From: Saprospiraceae bacterium
Lineage (GTDB): Bacteria > Bacteroidota > Bacteroidia > Chitinophagales > Saprospiraceae
Reading direction: 5' to 3'
Length of the DNA: 64,000 nt
Assembly (NCBI GenBank): GCA_028282725.1
Contig: JANQHF010000115.1
Span: forward strand, 1 to 64,000
Under the pieces are notes generated by a model, which was given only the letters and a program-made list of their open reading frames with translations, made no database searches and was not told where the DNA came from. Position 1 is the first letter of the stretch. Each line of letters starts with the position of its first letter. Of this stretch, positions 43,897-53,316 are shown piece by piece. The position numbers and the translations under genes are program-made.

Positions 43897-45708
43897 ATGT
43901 CTTATCAATCTTACTGGACTAACCGGGGATTTCCCTGGGAACATGATCCAGGTCCTCCAAAAAATCTAAGCTGGGTCCGCTTATTTTCGGAAACACCGAA
44001 TTATCGGGGTATTTCCAAGGCTGTTTTTCCGAGAGAAAAATTTCGCTGGCATTTCGGGCCAATGTACTACCGGGGAAGACTTAAAAAGAATGAGGTCAAA
44101 GTACTTGTGGTCGGTCAGGAAGGAGCCCAGGATGAATCCCTGTCTCACCGGTCCTTTACAGGAGGCACAGGAGGCAGAATGCAATATTTCTTGCGGGTAT
44201 TGGGTATTGATCACCACTACCTCTTTCTCAACACGTTTACCTATCCAATCTTTGGACAATACGGATCCAAAAAAATCAAATGGCTTGCACAAAACCCGGA
44301 TTCTCCGATTGCACAACAGCGATTTGAAATATTTGATTATGCCCTTGAGAAAAATGATCTCAAATTGGTAGTTGCAGTTGGAGAAGCTGCCAAGCAAACA
44401 GTAATGAACTGGGTGCTGAGCCGGGGCGGTACTGTCCCAGGGGGCACGGATGATTTAAGCACGGCTACGGGTCAGTTTCTGGACCCGATGACAAAAGTTG
44501 TCGGAGTGATGCATCCGGGCGGGGCAACAAAGGGAGGAAAGAAGCAGAAGATCGTAGCGAGTTTCCAGGCAGCCATTGACAATATCAAAGCATGGATCAA
44601 TGCCGATCCAACCTGGTTGCCTGTGGATAGCGGAATGACCCGTGACCTGGACCAACCGTATAAATACAAGAACTGGCCGATTCCGTTCAAAGATTTTTCC
44701 CTGGGCACCTGTATGCGTTTGGGAAGAAGATCTACATCCAGTAATCGCTTTGATAATCAAAGATCGATTCAAATCTTTTCGGCCAATGGAAAATACAGAC
44801 CACAGGAGAGGTTGGTCTATTCCGGATTGTCCAATGGTTCGGACGAAGGCTATACTCAAGGTCCTGGCGACTACCCGTACGAACCACCCGTTCATGATTA
44901 TTTGGATTATGATCAGGGGCCGACTGCAAGTTTTGCAAGAATCGTCATGGGAGGGCAGAATGGTTATGAGTGGCCGGATTTTAAAAGCCTTGGTGTGACG
45001 TCAGATCCTTCATTTGGGTATATATGCTCATACCGGGGAAGACCGGGAAGAGCTACCTTCCTGATCCTTGCCGACCAGCAGTCGCATGATGATCTCTTTA
45101 CCATGAGAGCGTTAACCGGGAATTCCGGTCAGAGAATGCAGGCCTACTTAAAGGCTGCTGGTATCGATGAAAGCTATTGCATCATCAGAACGCTACCGGT
45201 CGATACCTTGGATCTGTCTTATGCAAAGAGGAAGCAAATCATCGATGATGCACAAGTACAAAAGGTGCTGACAAGAGTGATCGATAAAGTCCTGGATTAT
45301 GAAGATGTAAAAGTGATCCTGACCTTTGGTTCCCTGGCTAAGTATTTCTGGGATCAAGCCACCATAACCATTACCAAGCCTGTCGTGCATTTGAAAGCGT
45401 GGCGTCAGCCCGGGGCCAAGACAGATTGGATCAATGGATTCAACCAATTGCAAAATGCACAATACGGTAAGGACGTGACACCAACGTGGCAGTATAATGG
45501 TGAAAGAGAGCAAATACCAAGATATGACCTGCCTTATGGAGTGCTGAGATGGCAAGGGTCTTCCGGTAATAGAAGCCAACGCCCAAAGGATGTGACAGGC
45601 AGGTGGAGTCCTAATTATTACAAGTGGTTTGTACCGGACTGGGTATATGATCTCCGCCCCGAACCTATGAGTGCATCCGAACGAGCTGCGATACAACTAA
45701 TGCCCTAA
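43897..45708 (+). CDS. Protein with two uracil-DNA-glycosylase-like halves
   Basis: The 603-residue protein seems to contain two UDG-superfamily domains. Domain 1 (about residues 65-245) has VKVLVVGQEGAQDE (motif 1 position, near 73), SFTGGTGGRMQYFLRVLGI, LVVAVGEAAKQTV and VVGVMHPGGATKGG (motif 2, His206). Domain 2 (about 385-530) has the same order in degenerate form: ATFLILADQQSHDD, ALTGNSGQRMQAYLKAAGI, VKVILTFGSLAKYF and VVHLKAW, without the His-Pro. Domain 1 could be active and domain 2 structural. UDGs remove uracil or damaged bases, but the residues here differ from the classic families, so base-excision activity is unproven. It is followed 16 bp later by the amidohydrolase gene, probably in one operon. 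Confidence 0.7.
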   Translation: MSYQSYWTNRGFPWEHDPGPPKNLSWVRLFSETPNYRGISKAVFPREKFRWHFGPMYYRGRLKKNEVKVLVVGQEGAQDESLSHRSFTGGTGGRMQYFLRVLGIDHHYLFLNTFTYPIFGQYGSKKIKWLAQNPDSPIAQQRFEIFDYALEKNDLKLVVAVGEAAKQTVMNWVLSRGGTVPGGTDDLSTATGQFLDPMTKVVGVMHPGGATKGGKKQKIVASFQAAIDNIKAWINADPTWLPVDSGMTRDLDQPYKYKNWPIPFKDFSLGTCMRLGRRSTSSNRFDNQRSIQIFSANGKYRPQERLVYSGLSNGSDEGYTQGPGDYPYEPPVHDYLDYDQGPTASFARIVMGGQNGYEWPDFKSLGVTSDPSFGYICSYRGRPGRATFLILADQQSHDDLFTMRALTGNSGQRMQAYLKAAGIDESYCIIRTLPVDTLDLSYAKRKQIIDDAQVQKVLTRVIDKVLDYEDVKVILTFGSLAKYFWDQATITITKPVVHLKAWRQPGAKTDWINGFNQLQNAQYGKDVTPTWQYNGEREQIPRYDLPYGVLRWQGSSGNRSQRPKDVTGRWSPNYYKWFVPDWVYDLRPEPMSASERAAIQLMP

Positions 45709-45724
45709 TCAAACATATAGAACC

Positions 45725-48700
45725 ATGGCCAAAATTGACTGGAAAGAAGATGTTAAATATTCGATTCGGGGAAGGGTGGTCACCATGAATGGAGAATCTA
45801 AGACACATGATGACGGAATCATCTATATAGAAGGCGATACGATTGTCCATGTTCAGAATGCCAATCTCACAGCTCCGGATGGATGAAGGAAAACAGCGAC
45901 AATCAATGCGGGAGGCACAATTTTCCCGGGTATGATCGAGCTCCATAATCATCTTGCCTATAACATTATTCCTTGCTGGGATGTGCCGAAAACATTCAAA
46001 AACCGGGATCAATGGAGACGTCATGATGACTATACTAAAAAGATGACCGGCCCCTTGCGGATCCTTGGGAGTATTGATGGATATCTGCAGGCCATAGTGA
46101 GATTTACAGAGTGCAAACTTCTTTTCTCCGGGGTCACATCATCACAGGGCATCACCCTGGCTGCGAGTCCCAAAATCAGGTCATTGTATAAAGGCCTGGT
46201 ACGCAATGTCGAACAAACTTTGGACAAAGATCTGCCTGGTGCAAAGACGAAGATTGCTGATGTCAAAAAAGCTTCAGATTTGATGAAGCAGCTCGATAAA
46301 AAGAAGACTTATATTTTACACCTGGCGGAAGGCATACCGGAATCTGCCAATAAACATTTCAAGGCATTGAAATTTCCCAATTCCTCACGATGGGCGATCA
46401 ATGAATATCTGGCCGGAATCCATGCGGTAGGACTCTTTCCAGACGATTATAAAATCCTTGCGCAAAACGGTGGTAACATTGTCTGGAGTCCATTGTCCAA
46501 CCTGTTATTGTATGGACAGACAACCGACATCGCCCTGGCGAAGAGCGAAGGGATCAACCTGGCGATCGGTTCTGACTGGAGCCCAAGCGGAAGTAAAAAT
46601 TTGCTGAATGAAATCAAAGTAGCAAAACTGTACAGTGATGCTGCCAATGATTTGTTCACAAATGAAGAGCTTGTAAGAATGGTTACGACCCAACCCGCTC
46701 AAATACTACAATGGCAAGACAAAGCAGGATCCATTGAGCCGGGTAAAAAGGCAGACCTCTTCGTAATCAGGGGGAAATCGGGAGATGAGTACGAACAGTT
46801 CGTCAATTGTCGTGAAAAAGATATCCATTGGGTACTGATCGGGGGCATACCCCGGTTTGGAATTTCCAGGCTCATGGATAAGTTCACCGGGAGAAAAGAA
46901 ACGCTTAGGATCAAAAAACTAAAAAGAAAACTCTACCTGGATATAGACGATCAGGATAATGCAATTGATTTGAATGTAGGTTTTAAAACAGCAGAAAGCA
47001 AGTTAAAACAAGGATTGAAAAAACTTCCGCAGTTGGCCGTGCAATATGAAAACCAGGCAAACGCATTTGCCATGGGTGCATCGGGTTCGGCTATGGACGG
47101 GACAGCGAGAAGGATGAACTGGGTCATCGAACATGATCATATGGATCATGAAGGTTCGTGCGGACGACACCATATTCCTTTTGAAGGTGAAGAAACCACC
47201 ACGGAAACGATGAATGCCGCATTTGTCCAGGGAGCTACTCCCTTATCTCAACAGGTCGATAAAATGCTACTCGATGTAAGCAATGTCGAGGATGATGCAT
47301 TCTATTTTAAGGGTCTGGCGCGTCAGAAAAATCTGCCTGAACATATGAAGATCGGACTGCCTCTGTTCTATGATCGAGAAATCAATGTCAACGATGCAGA
47401 ACGGTATAAGGTAGAAATCAGCGAGAAGGAAAAGAGCAGTTTTAACGAGGTATATTCTTTGAAATCCTTTCTTCAGAGTCCGGGGTTTCTTACGATCAAT
47501 GACAAGCTCAATATCATTGATCAGGCTACCACCATACTGAATGAGGCATACGTCCATTTAATCCAGAAAAATGCCTTATATGCCACGAATCCCGTAGAAC
47601 ATTTGAGGGTGCTGAGAATGGAATTGCTCAATAGTGATGAGGAAATTACTGAGCTTGGTTTTCACCGGAGAATGATAGAAATATTTACAAGCCTGAGGGA
47701 CTTACATACGCTCTACCAATTACCCGAGCCCTTTGCAAGCAAGGTGGCATATCTACCATTCTTCATGGAAATGTATCAGGACAAAGAGAATGAAAAATTC
47801 ATTGTTTCCAAGATTATTGGGAAAAAGAAGGTCGGGCAGTTCGAAGAGGGAGTGGAGGTGACCCATTGGAATGGTACACCGATCTATGAGGCCGTCTATG
47901 CCAATGGACGAAACTATGCAGGTAGTAATGAAGCTGCGCGATTCGCCAGAGGTTTGGATTCCATGACCTTCAGGCCTCTGTCGGTCATGCTCCCTCCTCA
48001 AAGTGAATGGGTAAACCTGTCATTTAATAGCAAGAAGGGGAAGAAGGCAAACAAAAGATTTCAATGGAAGGTCGGATCGCAGTTTGACTTGAGCAAGTTG
48101 AAAGTTGAAGATTTATCGGACGCTGATTCCCTGGGTTTGGCTGACGGACATGACTATCAGTCTAGTGTCGTCCAGGACACCAAGAGAATGTTTTTTGCAA
48201 GAGAGATCATACCTAAGAGTCCGGCATTGTTAAGAAAGGGAATGGTCAAACCCGGAGATGAATTTATCTTAACCAAAAAACCATTTAATCATTTTTTTAA
48301 AGCAAGGAAGATTCCGATGAGCCAACCTTCTATTGGATATATCCGGGTCTATTCCTTCAATCATCCCAACCACCTGGAGATCGCCCGGGAATTTGAGAGA
48401 TTGATCGGTGCAACCAATTCGTCTAAACTCATCATTGACCTGAGGAATAATCCGGGTGGAAATATTCTGGCGGCGGAATTTATGTTGCAGGTGTTATCCA
48501 ACAAGCGCATCAAGCCTCAAAATGCACAATTTGTAAATTCCAACCTCAGCCAATTCATTTGTGACAGGCATTCCCCTTCTCAAGTCTATAGTGGTCTGAA
48601 TTTCGAGCAGTGGAATAGTACCCTCAAGTCCATACGGACAACGGGAGCCAACTTTTCTGTCGGGTACCCGATCACACCCACTAAAGACATGCACAAGTTT

Positions 48701-49093
48701 GTTGCAAAAAAGCCATTTGAGTGCGTACTGATTACCGATGCGCTTTGCTATAGTGCAAGTGATATTTTTGCATCGGGATTCAAGGATAACGGGATCGGAA
48801 AGATCCTGGGCATTGCCAAAAATACAGGTGCAGGAGGAGCAAACGTCTGGTCGCTCTCCACCATATATCATTTATCAAAAACTGATAAGGGAGGCTCGGA
48901 CTTTGTCAATTTGTTACCCCACGGAGCTGATATAAAGGTGGCAGTAAGAAGAATGATCCGTTCCGGTGAAAGCGCCGGTATTCCTCTGGAAGATCTTGGC
49001 GTACAACCCGATGAAATCCATCAAATGACAAGGGCTGATCTTCTGGAATCCAATAAGGACTTGATTAGAAAGGCAATTTCAATGATTTCTTGA
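45725..49093 (+). CDS. Amidohydrolase-S41 protease fusion, interrupted by an in-frame TGA
   Basis: The frame from the ATG at 45725 encodes 1,122 codons but contains TGA at codon 54 (45884-45886); downstream it is open to 49093. Residues 14-53 form the usual N-terminal beta sandwich (IRGRVVTMNGE, IIYIEGDTIVHV). PGMIELHNHL carries the metal His residues 74 and 76. Further amidohydrolase motifs are ILHLAEG, IVWSPLSNLLLYG, NLAIGSDWSPSG and PGKKADLFVIRG (to about 360). From about 640 an S41 protease follows: TSLRDLHTLYQLPEPF, VTHWNGTPIYEAV, LIIDLRNNPGGNILAAEF and ALCYSASDIFASGFKDNG with the nucleophile Ser near 1010. If TGA stops translation, the product could restart only at 45932, losing the first beta strands. 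No signal peptide is seen. Confidence 0.75.
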
Positions 49094-49097
49094 TTAG

Positions 49098-49314
49098 ACG
49101 GTAGATGGAAGACGGTGAACTGTCGACGGCGGTTGAAGAATCATCGCACAACTTTTTAGACTGAGCATGTCTTTAGATTTACTCATTAGGGTTATTCTTA
49201 CCGAATAAACAAATAAACGATTCAACAGTCATTGGTTGATAGTCCATTTTAATGAGCATGTCTAGATAGTCAAGTGATGCCCCCTCCCGCATGCAAGCGC
49301 TCATGCAAAACCAA
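49098..49314. repeat. Decayed copy of the composite repeat
   Basis: The gap holds fragments seen in the other arrays: 'agacggtagatggaagacgg', 'cagtcattggttgatagtc' and 'ccgcatgcaagcgctcatgc', the last matching about 43685 and 31240. The hairpin core is missing. It lies at the end of the accessory block. Confidence 0.6.
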
Positions 49315-50805
49315 TTAATCCTTTGTCCTCTTTACGACCCATCGATTCAGGAAGATCAGGATCGATAAGACAATTCCCCACTGTACCAGGCAGGTCATAA
49401 TGCTGGAAATTTCAAAAGGATCGTACCAATAAGTATGACCTCCACTGGTAATGAGCAACCAAGTCAACAGGACAATGGAAGCCGTAGGAACAAAGAATTT
49501 GATCACGATGTCCCAAAGCATACCGGGCTGGATATCTTCGCGGTTTCTACTTATGATTTCTTTACGGATTCTTTGCGTTCCAAATCGGATCATGGCAAAG
49601 GCACAAAACCCTCCGGCAATCATCAGGGATAGCCCCCATACGAAGTCCTGGTTGGCCAAAACATTAAGATTAACAGCAGACGGGATACCGACAAGATAGG
49701 ATATGCCTACGATGACAATGATGGCTACAGGACGTCTCATGCCTCCGTCAACAAAAGTCCTTGTCGTCATTTCCAATTGGGCAATCATTGAAGAAAAGCC
49801 AGCAAGGGCCAGGCCAAGGAAGAAGAGAATGGTCAAATATTTACCAAACAGGATCTTTTCGAATAATTGAGGCATCCAGATAAAGGTCAATCCGGTAGAT
49901 GCAGGGCCGCTATTTTGCATGACATCCAGGATTTCTTCGTGTGTATTGCCCATGTTCGTTTGCATGATGGCAAAACAGGTACCAAAGATCATGAGTGCGC
50001 AAATCATTGAAATTATATTGTTGCCGACCGCTGTAATAATGGCATTCTTAACAATTCCAAATTTCATTTGCATATATGCCCCATATGTGATAAAAAGTCC
50101 CCAACCTGCACCGGTATCCCAGGCATTTTGCGTAAGAGCGGCAACCCACAGCGCCGGATCTCCCATTTGGCCCCAATCTACCGTAAAGAGATAGCTCATC
50201 CCGTGTCCGGCTCCATTAAGGGTCAATGACTTGATAAGGGCAATGATCAGGATGATGAGCAGGGTGGGCATCAACCAGCGGTTTATTTTTTCGATCCTCG
50301 AAATGCCCTTCCAAATAGCAAGAGATCCTAAGATCATTACAAGTCCATGAGTTGCCAGAGGCCATGCCCCCGTTTGATAGTGTTCCCACGTCTGCATAGC
50401 AGCTTCAGTGGAAATGGGATTCGCATGAAGAATGGAATGGACAAAGTAATAGACACACCAACCCAGGACTACGGAATAGAAAAACGTGATTGCTGCTCCT
50501 ACAAAGACCATGAACGAGCCCATCCATGCAAATCGTTCTCCCGCAGATTGTAAGATGGTCCCGACCACACCTTTTCGATTATACATTCCGAGTGCATATT
50601 CACCAATGATCAGCGGTATACTCCAGATGAAAAGGAAGAGCACCCAAATGATCAGGAATGCTCCGGCGCCGTCATCACTTCCGTTTTGTGCAACAATCCG
50701 TGGAAAACGCCAGATGTTTCCCGTCCCTATGGCTACCCCCAACGCACTCAGCAGGAATCCCCATCTTGATGAAAACCGTTGACCCTGTTGATTGGAAGTG
50801 GACAT
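49315..50805 (-). CDS. Sodium-dependent symporter of the NSS/SNF family
   Basis: The protein is 496 residues long from the ATG at 50805, which gives MSTSNQQGQRFSSRWGFLLSALGVAIGTGNIWRFP. GTGNIWRFP is the sodium and substrate site signature of helix 1. About eleven to twelve membrane helices follow, including FFYSVVLGWCVYYFVHSI and GAGWGLFITYGAYM. NSS members import amino acids or related amines with Na+. The exact substrate is unknown. The frame is open further upstream to 50886, but those residues are not membrane-protein-like. Confidence 0.9.
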   Translation of the reverse strand: MSTSNQQGQRFSSRWGFLLSALGVAIGTGNIWRFPRIVAQNGSDDGAGAFLIIWVLFLFIWSIPLIIGEYALGMYNRKGVVGTILQSAGERFAWMGSFMVFVGAAITFFYSVVLGWCVYYFVHSILHANPISTEAAMQTWEHYQTGAWPLATHGLVMILGSLAIWKGISRIEKINRWLMPTLLIILIIALIKSLTLNGAGHGMSYLFTVDWGQMGDPALWVAALTQNAWDTGAGWGLFITYGAYMQMKFGIVKNAIITAVGNNIISMICALMIFGTCFAIMQTNMGNTHEEILDVMQNSGPASTGLTFIWMPQLFEKILFGKYLTILFFLGLALAGFSSMIAQLEMTTRTFVDGGMRRPVAIIVIVGISYLVGIPSAVNLNVLANQDFVWGLSLMIAGGFCAFAMIRFGTQRIRKEIISRNREDIQPGMLWDIVIKFFVPTASIVLLTWLLITSGGHTYWYDPFEISSIMTCLVQWGIVLSILIFLNRWVVKRTKD

Positions 50806-50882
50806 GGATTGTTGGTCTGATGCCTGAATGTAGGCAGAAAGATGGAAATATCCTGTGACAGGGGGGGTATACCCCTTGCTCA

Positions 50883-51590
50883 TCAATCATCAACAGTCTT
50901 AAACAAGTAGCCTACACCTTTGAGCGTAACAATTTCAACTCCAGCTTCTTTTTTAAAGATCTTCCTCAGCCTATTGATATAGACATCCAGGTTTCTGGAG
51001 TTAAAATATGAATCATCTCCCCATAAATTCATAAGGATATCCTTTCGCAGGGTCTTATCATTTCTTTGATGGCAAAGCATTTCCAGCAGCATGGATTCGC
51101 GATAGGATAGTTTTATATGTTCCGATTCGTTTTTCAATTCCTGAAGCTTTGGTAAAAAGTGATATTTTCCAATTTTAAAAACTGCTTCAGACCTTCCCTT
51201 GAGGGGTTGACCTCTCACAATTTGCATCAAATTATGGATCCTTACAATCAACTCTTCTACGCTGAAGGGCTTTCGGATGTAATCATTACCTCCCGATTCA
51301 AATCCTTCAAGAACATCTTTAGTTTGTGTCTTCGCAGTCAGGAAAATTATAGGAATGTTGGTATCCAGTTTTCTAATTTCCTTCGCAGCGTGATATCCAT
51401 CCATCCTGGGCATCATGATATCCAGTACACAAATCTGAGGCTGACGACTTTTAAAAAGTTCAACTGCCTCATATCCATCACGAGCCATTAGAACATCAAA
51501 CTTTCGGCTTGTCAGACTTTCACTGACTATGCGTCCCAGAGACTCCTCGTCTTCCGCATAAAGTATTCTGATCCCGGATTCCTTCACCAT
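50883..51590 (-). CDS. OmpR-family response regulator
   Basis: From the ATG at 51590 the protein has 235 residues: a receiver domain (IRILYAEDEESLGRIVSESL with the acidic pair, ICVLDIMMPRMDGYHAAKEIR with the phosphoacceptor Asp near 52, IIFLTAKTQ and YIRKPFSVEELIVRI with the conserved Lys), then a winged-helix DNA-binding domain ending in LRKIFKKEAGVEIVTLKGVGYLF. It overlaps the sensor kinase stop by one base (TAATG). Its likely binding site is the pair of 12-bp direct repeats at 53089-53121. Confidence 0.93.
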   Translation of the reverse strand: MVKESGIRILYAEDEESLGRIVSESLTSRKFDVLMARDGYEAVELFKSRQPQICVLDIMMPRMDGYHAAKEIRKLDTNIPIIFLTAKTQTKDVLEGFESGGNDYIRKPFSVEELIVRIHNLMQIVRGQPLKGRSEAVFKIGKYHFLPKLQELKNESEHIKLSYRESMLLEMLCHQRNDKTLRKDILMNLWGDDSYFNSRNLDVYINRLRKIFKKEAGVEIVTLKGVGYLFKTVDD

Positions 51591-53038
51591 TATACCTGTG
51601 CTTTCGTTTGAAGCGGAAAACAAATTTTAAATCTTGTCAATCCATTTTTTGATTCCAGGTCGATCGTGCCGCCGTGTTGTTCAACCAAAGATTTGGTATA
51701 GTGCAGTCCGAGACCATAACCTTTGACATCATGAACATTTGCTGATGGAATTCTAAAGAATTTTTCAAATATCCTGTTTTTGTATTCATCCGGTATAACC
51801 GGACCATCATTTGAAATTTGTACGACCGCACTGCCGTTTTCCTGGAAAACCCCGATGTCTATCTTGCCTCCATTTGCTCCATATTTGTTTGCATTGTCGA
51901 TAAGATTATAAAATACGCTTTGAATACTTCTTGGATCGCCATTGATAATATTCGGGCAATCACTATTCTGAAATCGCAGGGTTTGATTTTTTCTTTCGAT
52001 ACCAATATTCAAATTGTCTATGGTCGTACTGATTACATCACACAAATCGACTGATTCAAAATGACTGATCACCTGTGGATTTTCCAATTTTGAGAGATTC
52101 ATGATTTGATCCACCATGCCGGTCAACTTATAGAGTTCGGACTTTGATAGTTCCAGGTATTCATTCGCTTTCTCTTGATCATTCATCACATTGAAATCTT
52201 TTAGTGCTTCCAGGGCAACATGAACGACCGAAATGGGTGTTTTGAATTCGTGCGTAATATTGCTTATAAAATCATCCTTCAGGGAAGCCAGATTTCTTTC
52301 CTTGATCAGACTTCGATAAATAAAAATAAATGCCGAGGCGATGGCAATGAACAGAAAGATGCCAAGGATGAATTCATCGATCATCCGGTCAAAGACGGTA
52401 CCTTCATAATTTTCGACTACAGCAGCATATTCGTTTGTACCCAGGAAGAGATTGCCCAGCGATCCTTCTTTGGTCAGAAACGCACCCTCAAAAATTGAAT
52501 CGCTATCAGGGTTTTCCACAACGCGAAATTGCAACTTGGTCAAACTGGATTGACCACTTGTACTGTCCAATAAGGAAGCCAGGTTTTCCCGGGTGGTATT
52601 AAAATCAATAATTACTGATGAATCTATATCAAAGGACATCGTATGTCTGGCTGTTGCATTGATGGCAAGCGATATATTTTCAGCAGTATCCAGCATTCTT
52701 TTTAAAGAAGTAATGATTTCTACCGTTTTGGATTCGAGCAAGGTGTCTTCGATCTCTGACTGGGCTTCAAAGACAAGGACCCTCCTCGTGTTGGTATCCG
52801 GAGGATTATTTTCATGGACCCATGCATTTCTTTCAGAATGAAATATGTCATGATGCATTCTTTTGCTGATAAAGAGCCTGTCATTCGCCTCTTCCAGGGC
52901 ATTAAAAAAGACAACATTCGCTTCGGCTTTCAGACCTTCCAATTCGCGATGATAGACTCCTCGCAACCATGAAATTATAAACAGGGCTAATAGTAATAAA
53001 CTTGCTGCAATGCCTAATATTTCCCGACTTCTTTTCAT
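51590..53038 (-). CDS. Sensor histidine kinase
   Basis: From the ATG at 53038 the kinase has 482 residues: a membrane helix (ILGIAASLLLLALFIISWL, about 6-24), an extracytoplasmic sensor region of about 210 residues, a second helix (FILGIFLFIAIASAFIFIYRSL) and a HisKA domain with DDFISNITHEFKTPISVVH. The ATPase domain carries NLIDNANKYG (N box), FEKFFRI and GYGLGLHYTKSLVEQHGG. A GTG at 53110 extends the frame but would lie inside the presumed operator region. It is co-translated with the response regulator and is divergent from the GLPGLI/beta-barrel operon. Confidence 0.92.
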   Translation of the reverse strand: MKRSREILGIAASLLLLALFIISWLRGVYHRELEGLKAEANVVFFNALEEANDRLFISKRMHHDIFHSERNAWVHENNPPDTNTRRVLVFEAQSEIEDTLLESKTVEIITSLKRMLDTAENISLAINATARHTMSFDIDSSVIIDFNTTRENLASLLDSTSGQSSLTKLQFRVVENPDSDSIFEGAFLTKEGSLGNLFLGTNEYAAVVENYEGTVFDRMIDEFILGIFLFIAIASAFIFIYRSLIKERNLASLKDDFISNITHEFKTPISVVHVALEALKDFNVMNDQEKANEYLELSKSELYKLTGMVDQIMNLSKLENPQVISHFESVDLCDVISTTIDNLNIGIERKNQTLRFQNSDCPNIINGDPRSIQSVFYNLIDNANKYGANGGKIDIGVFQENGSAVVQISNDGPVIPDEYKNRIFEKFFRIPSANVHDVKGYGLGLHYTKSLVEQHGGTIDLESKNGLTRFKICFPLQTKAQV

Positions 53039-53088
53039 TTCTGATTTCAAATGTATTCCATACTTCGTGCACTTTTTTCCTTCATTAA

Positions 53089-53121
53089 CCTTAATTAACG
53101 TTTCATCCACCTTGATTAACG
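53089..53121. promoter_or_regulatory. Probable response-regulator operator (12-bp direct repeats)
   Basis: ccttaattaacg (53089-53100) and ccttgattaacg (53110-53121) are 11/12 identical and start exactly 21 bp apart, two helical turns, as expected for a head-to-tail OmpR-family dimer. A partial third copy, cattaacc, lies at 53083-53090. The site lies between the kinase and the GLPGLI gene, about 22 bp upstream of the -7 box at 53143. Confidence 0.6.
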
Positions 53122-53142
53122 CAAGTCATGCAAAGAGGCTGT

Positions 53143-53150
53143 TACTTTTG
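53143..53150 (+). promoter_or_regulatory. Probable -7 promoter element of GLPGLI/beta-barrel operon
   Basis: TACTTTTG matches TAnnTTTG. The direct repeats at 53089-53121 would then lie at about -68 to -36, a typical activator position. The start codon is at 53317, leaving an untranslated leader of about 160 bases. Confidence 0.5.
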
Positions 53151-53182
53151 AAGTGAAATTAAATTGTAGGTTTTCTTCTTTA

Positions 53183-53268
53183 AGGAGTGAATCTTAAACG
53201 AAACTCTCCTGTTTGAGCTGCTTGAAAGCAAGCAGCTTGCCAGGTTTGCCTGACATACCATCTATGTC
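53183..53268 (+). promoter_or_regulatory. Structured 5' leader with consecutive hairpins
   Basis: Consecutive stem-loops occur. AGGAG pairs with CTCCT (53183-53210). A perfect 9-bp stem AGCTGCTTG/CAAGCAGCT with an AAAG loop spans 53216-53237. CAGG/CCTG spans 53241-53252, and GACATA/TATGTC with loop CCATC spans 53252-53268. No T-run follows. A regulatory or stabilising leader is possible. It matches no riboswitch class I know. Confidence 0.4.
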
Positions 53269-53316
53269 GGCTTACCTTAATAAAACTGATTACAGACACA
53301 AACAAAATTGAATCAT

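Noticed and set aside
43897-45708. Phage-type terminase or tail gene
   Set aside because: The repeated glycosylase-like motifs explain the conserved parts, and no phage structural gene is nearby.
45884-45886. Selenocysteine codon
   Set aside because: The site lies in a loop between beta strands before the metal centre, where homologues would not need Cys, and no SECIS-like hairpin or sel genes are seen nearby.
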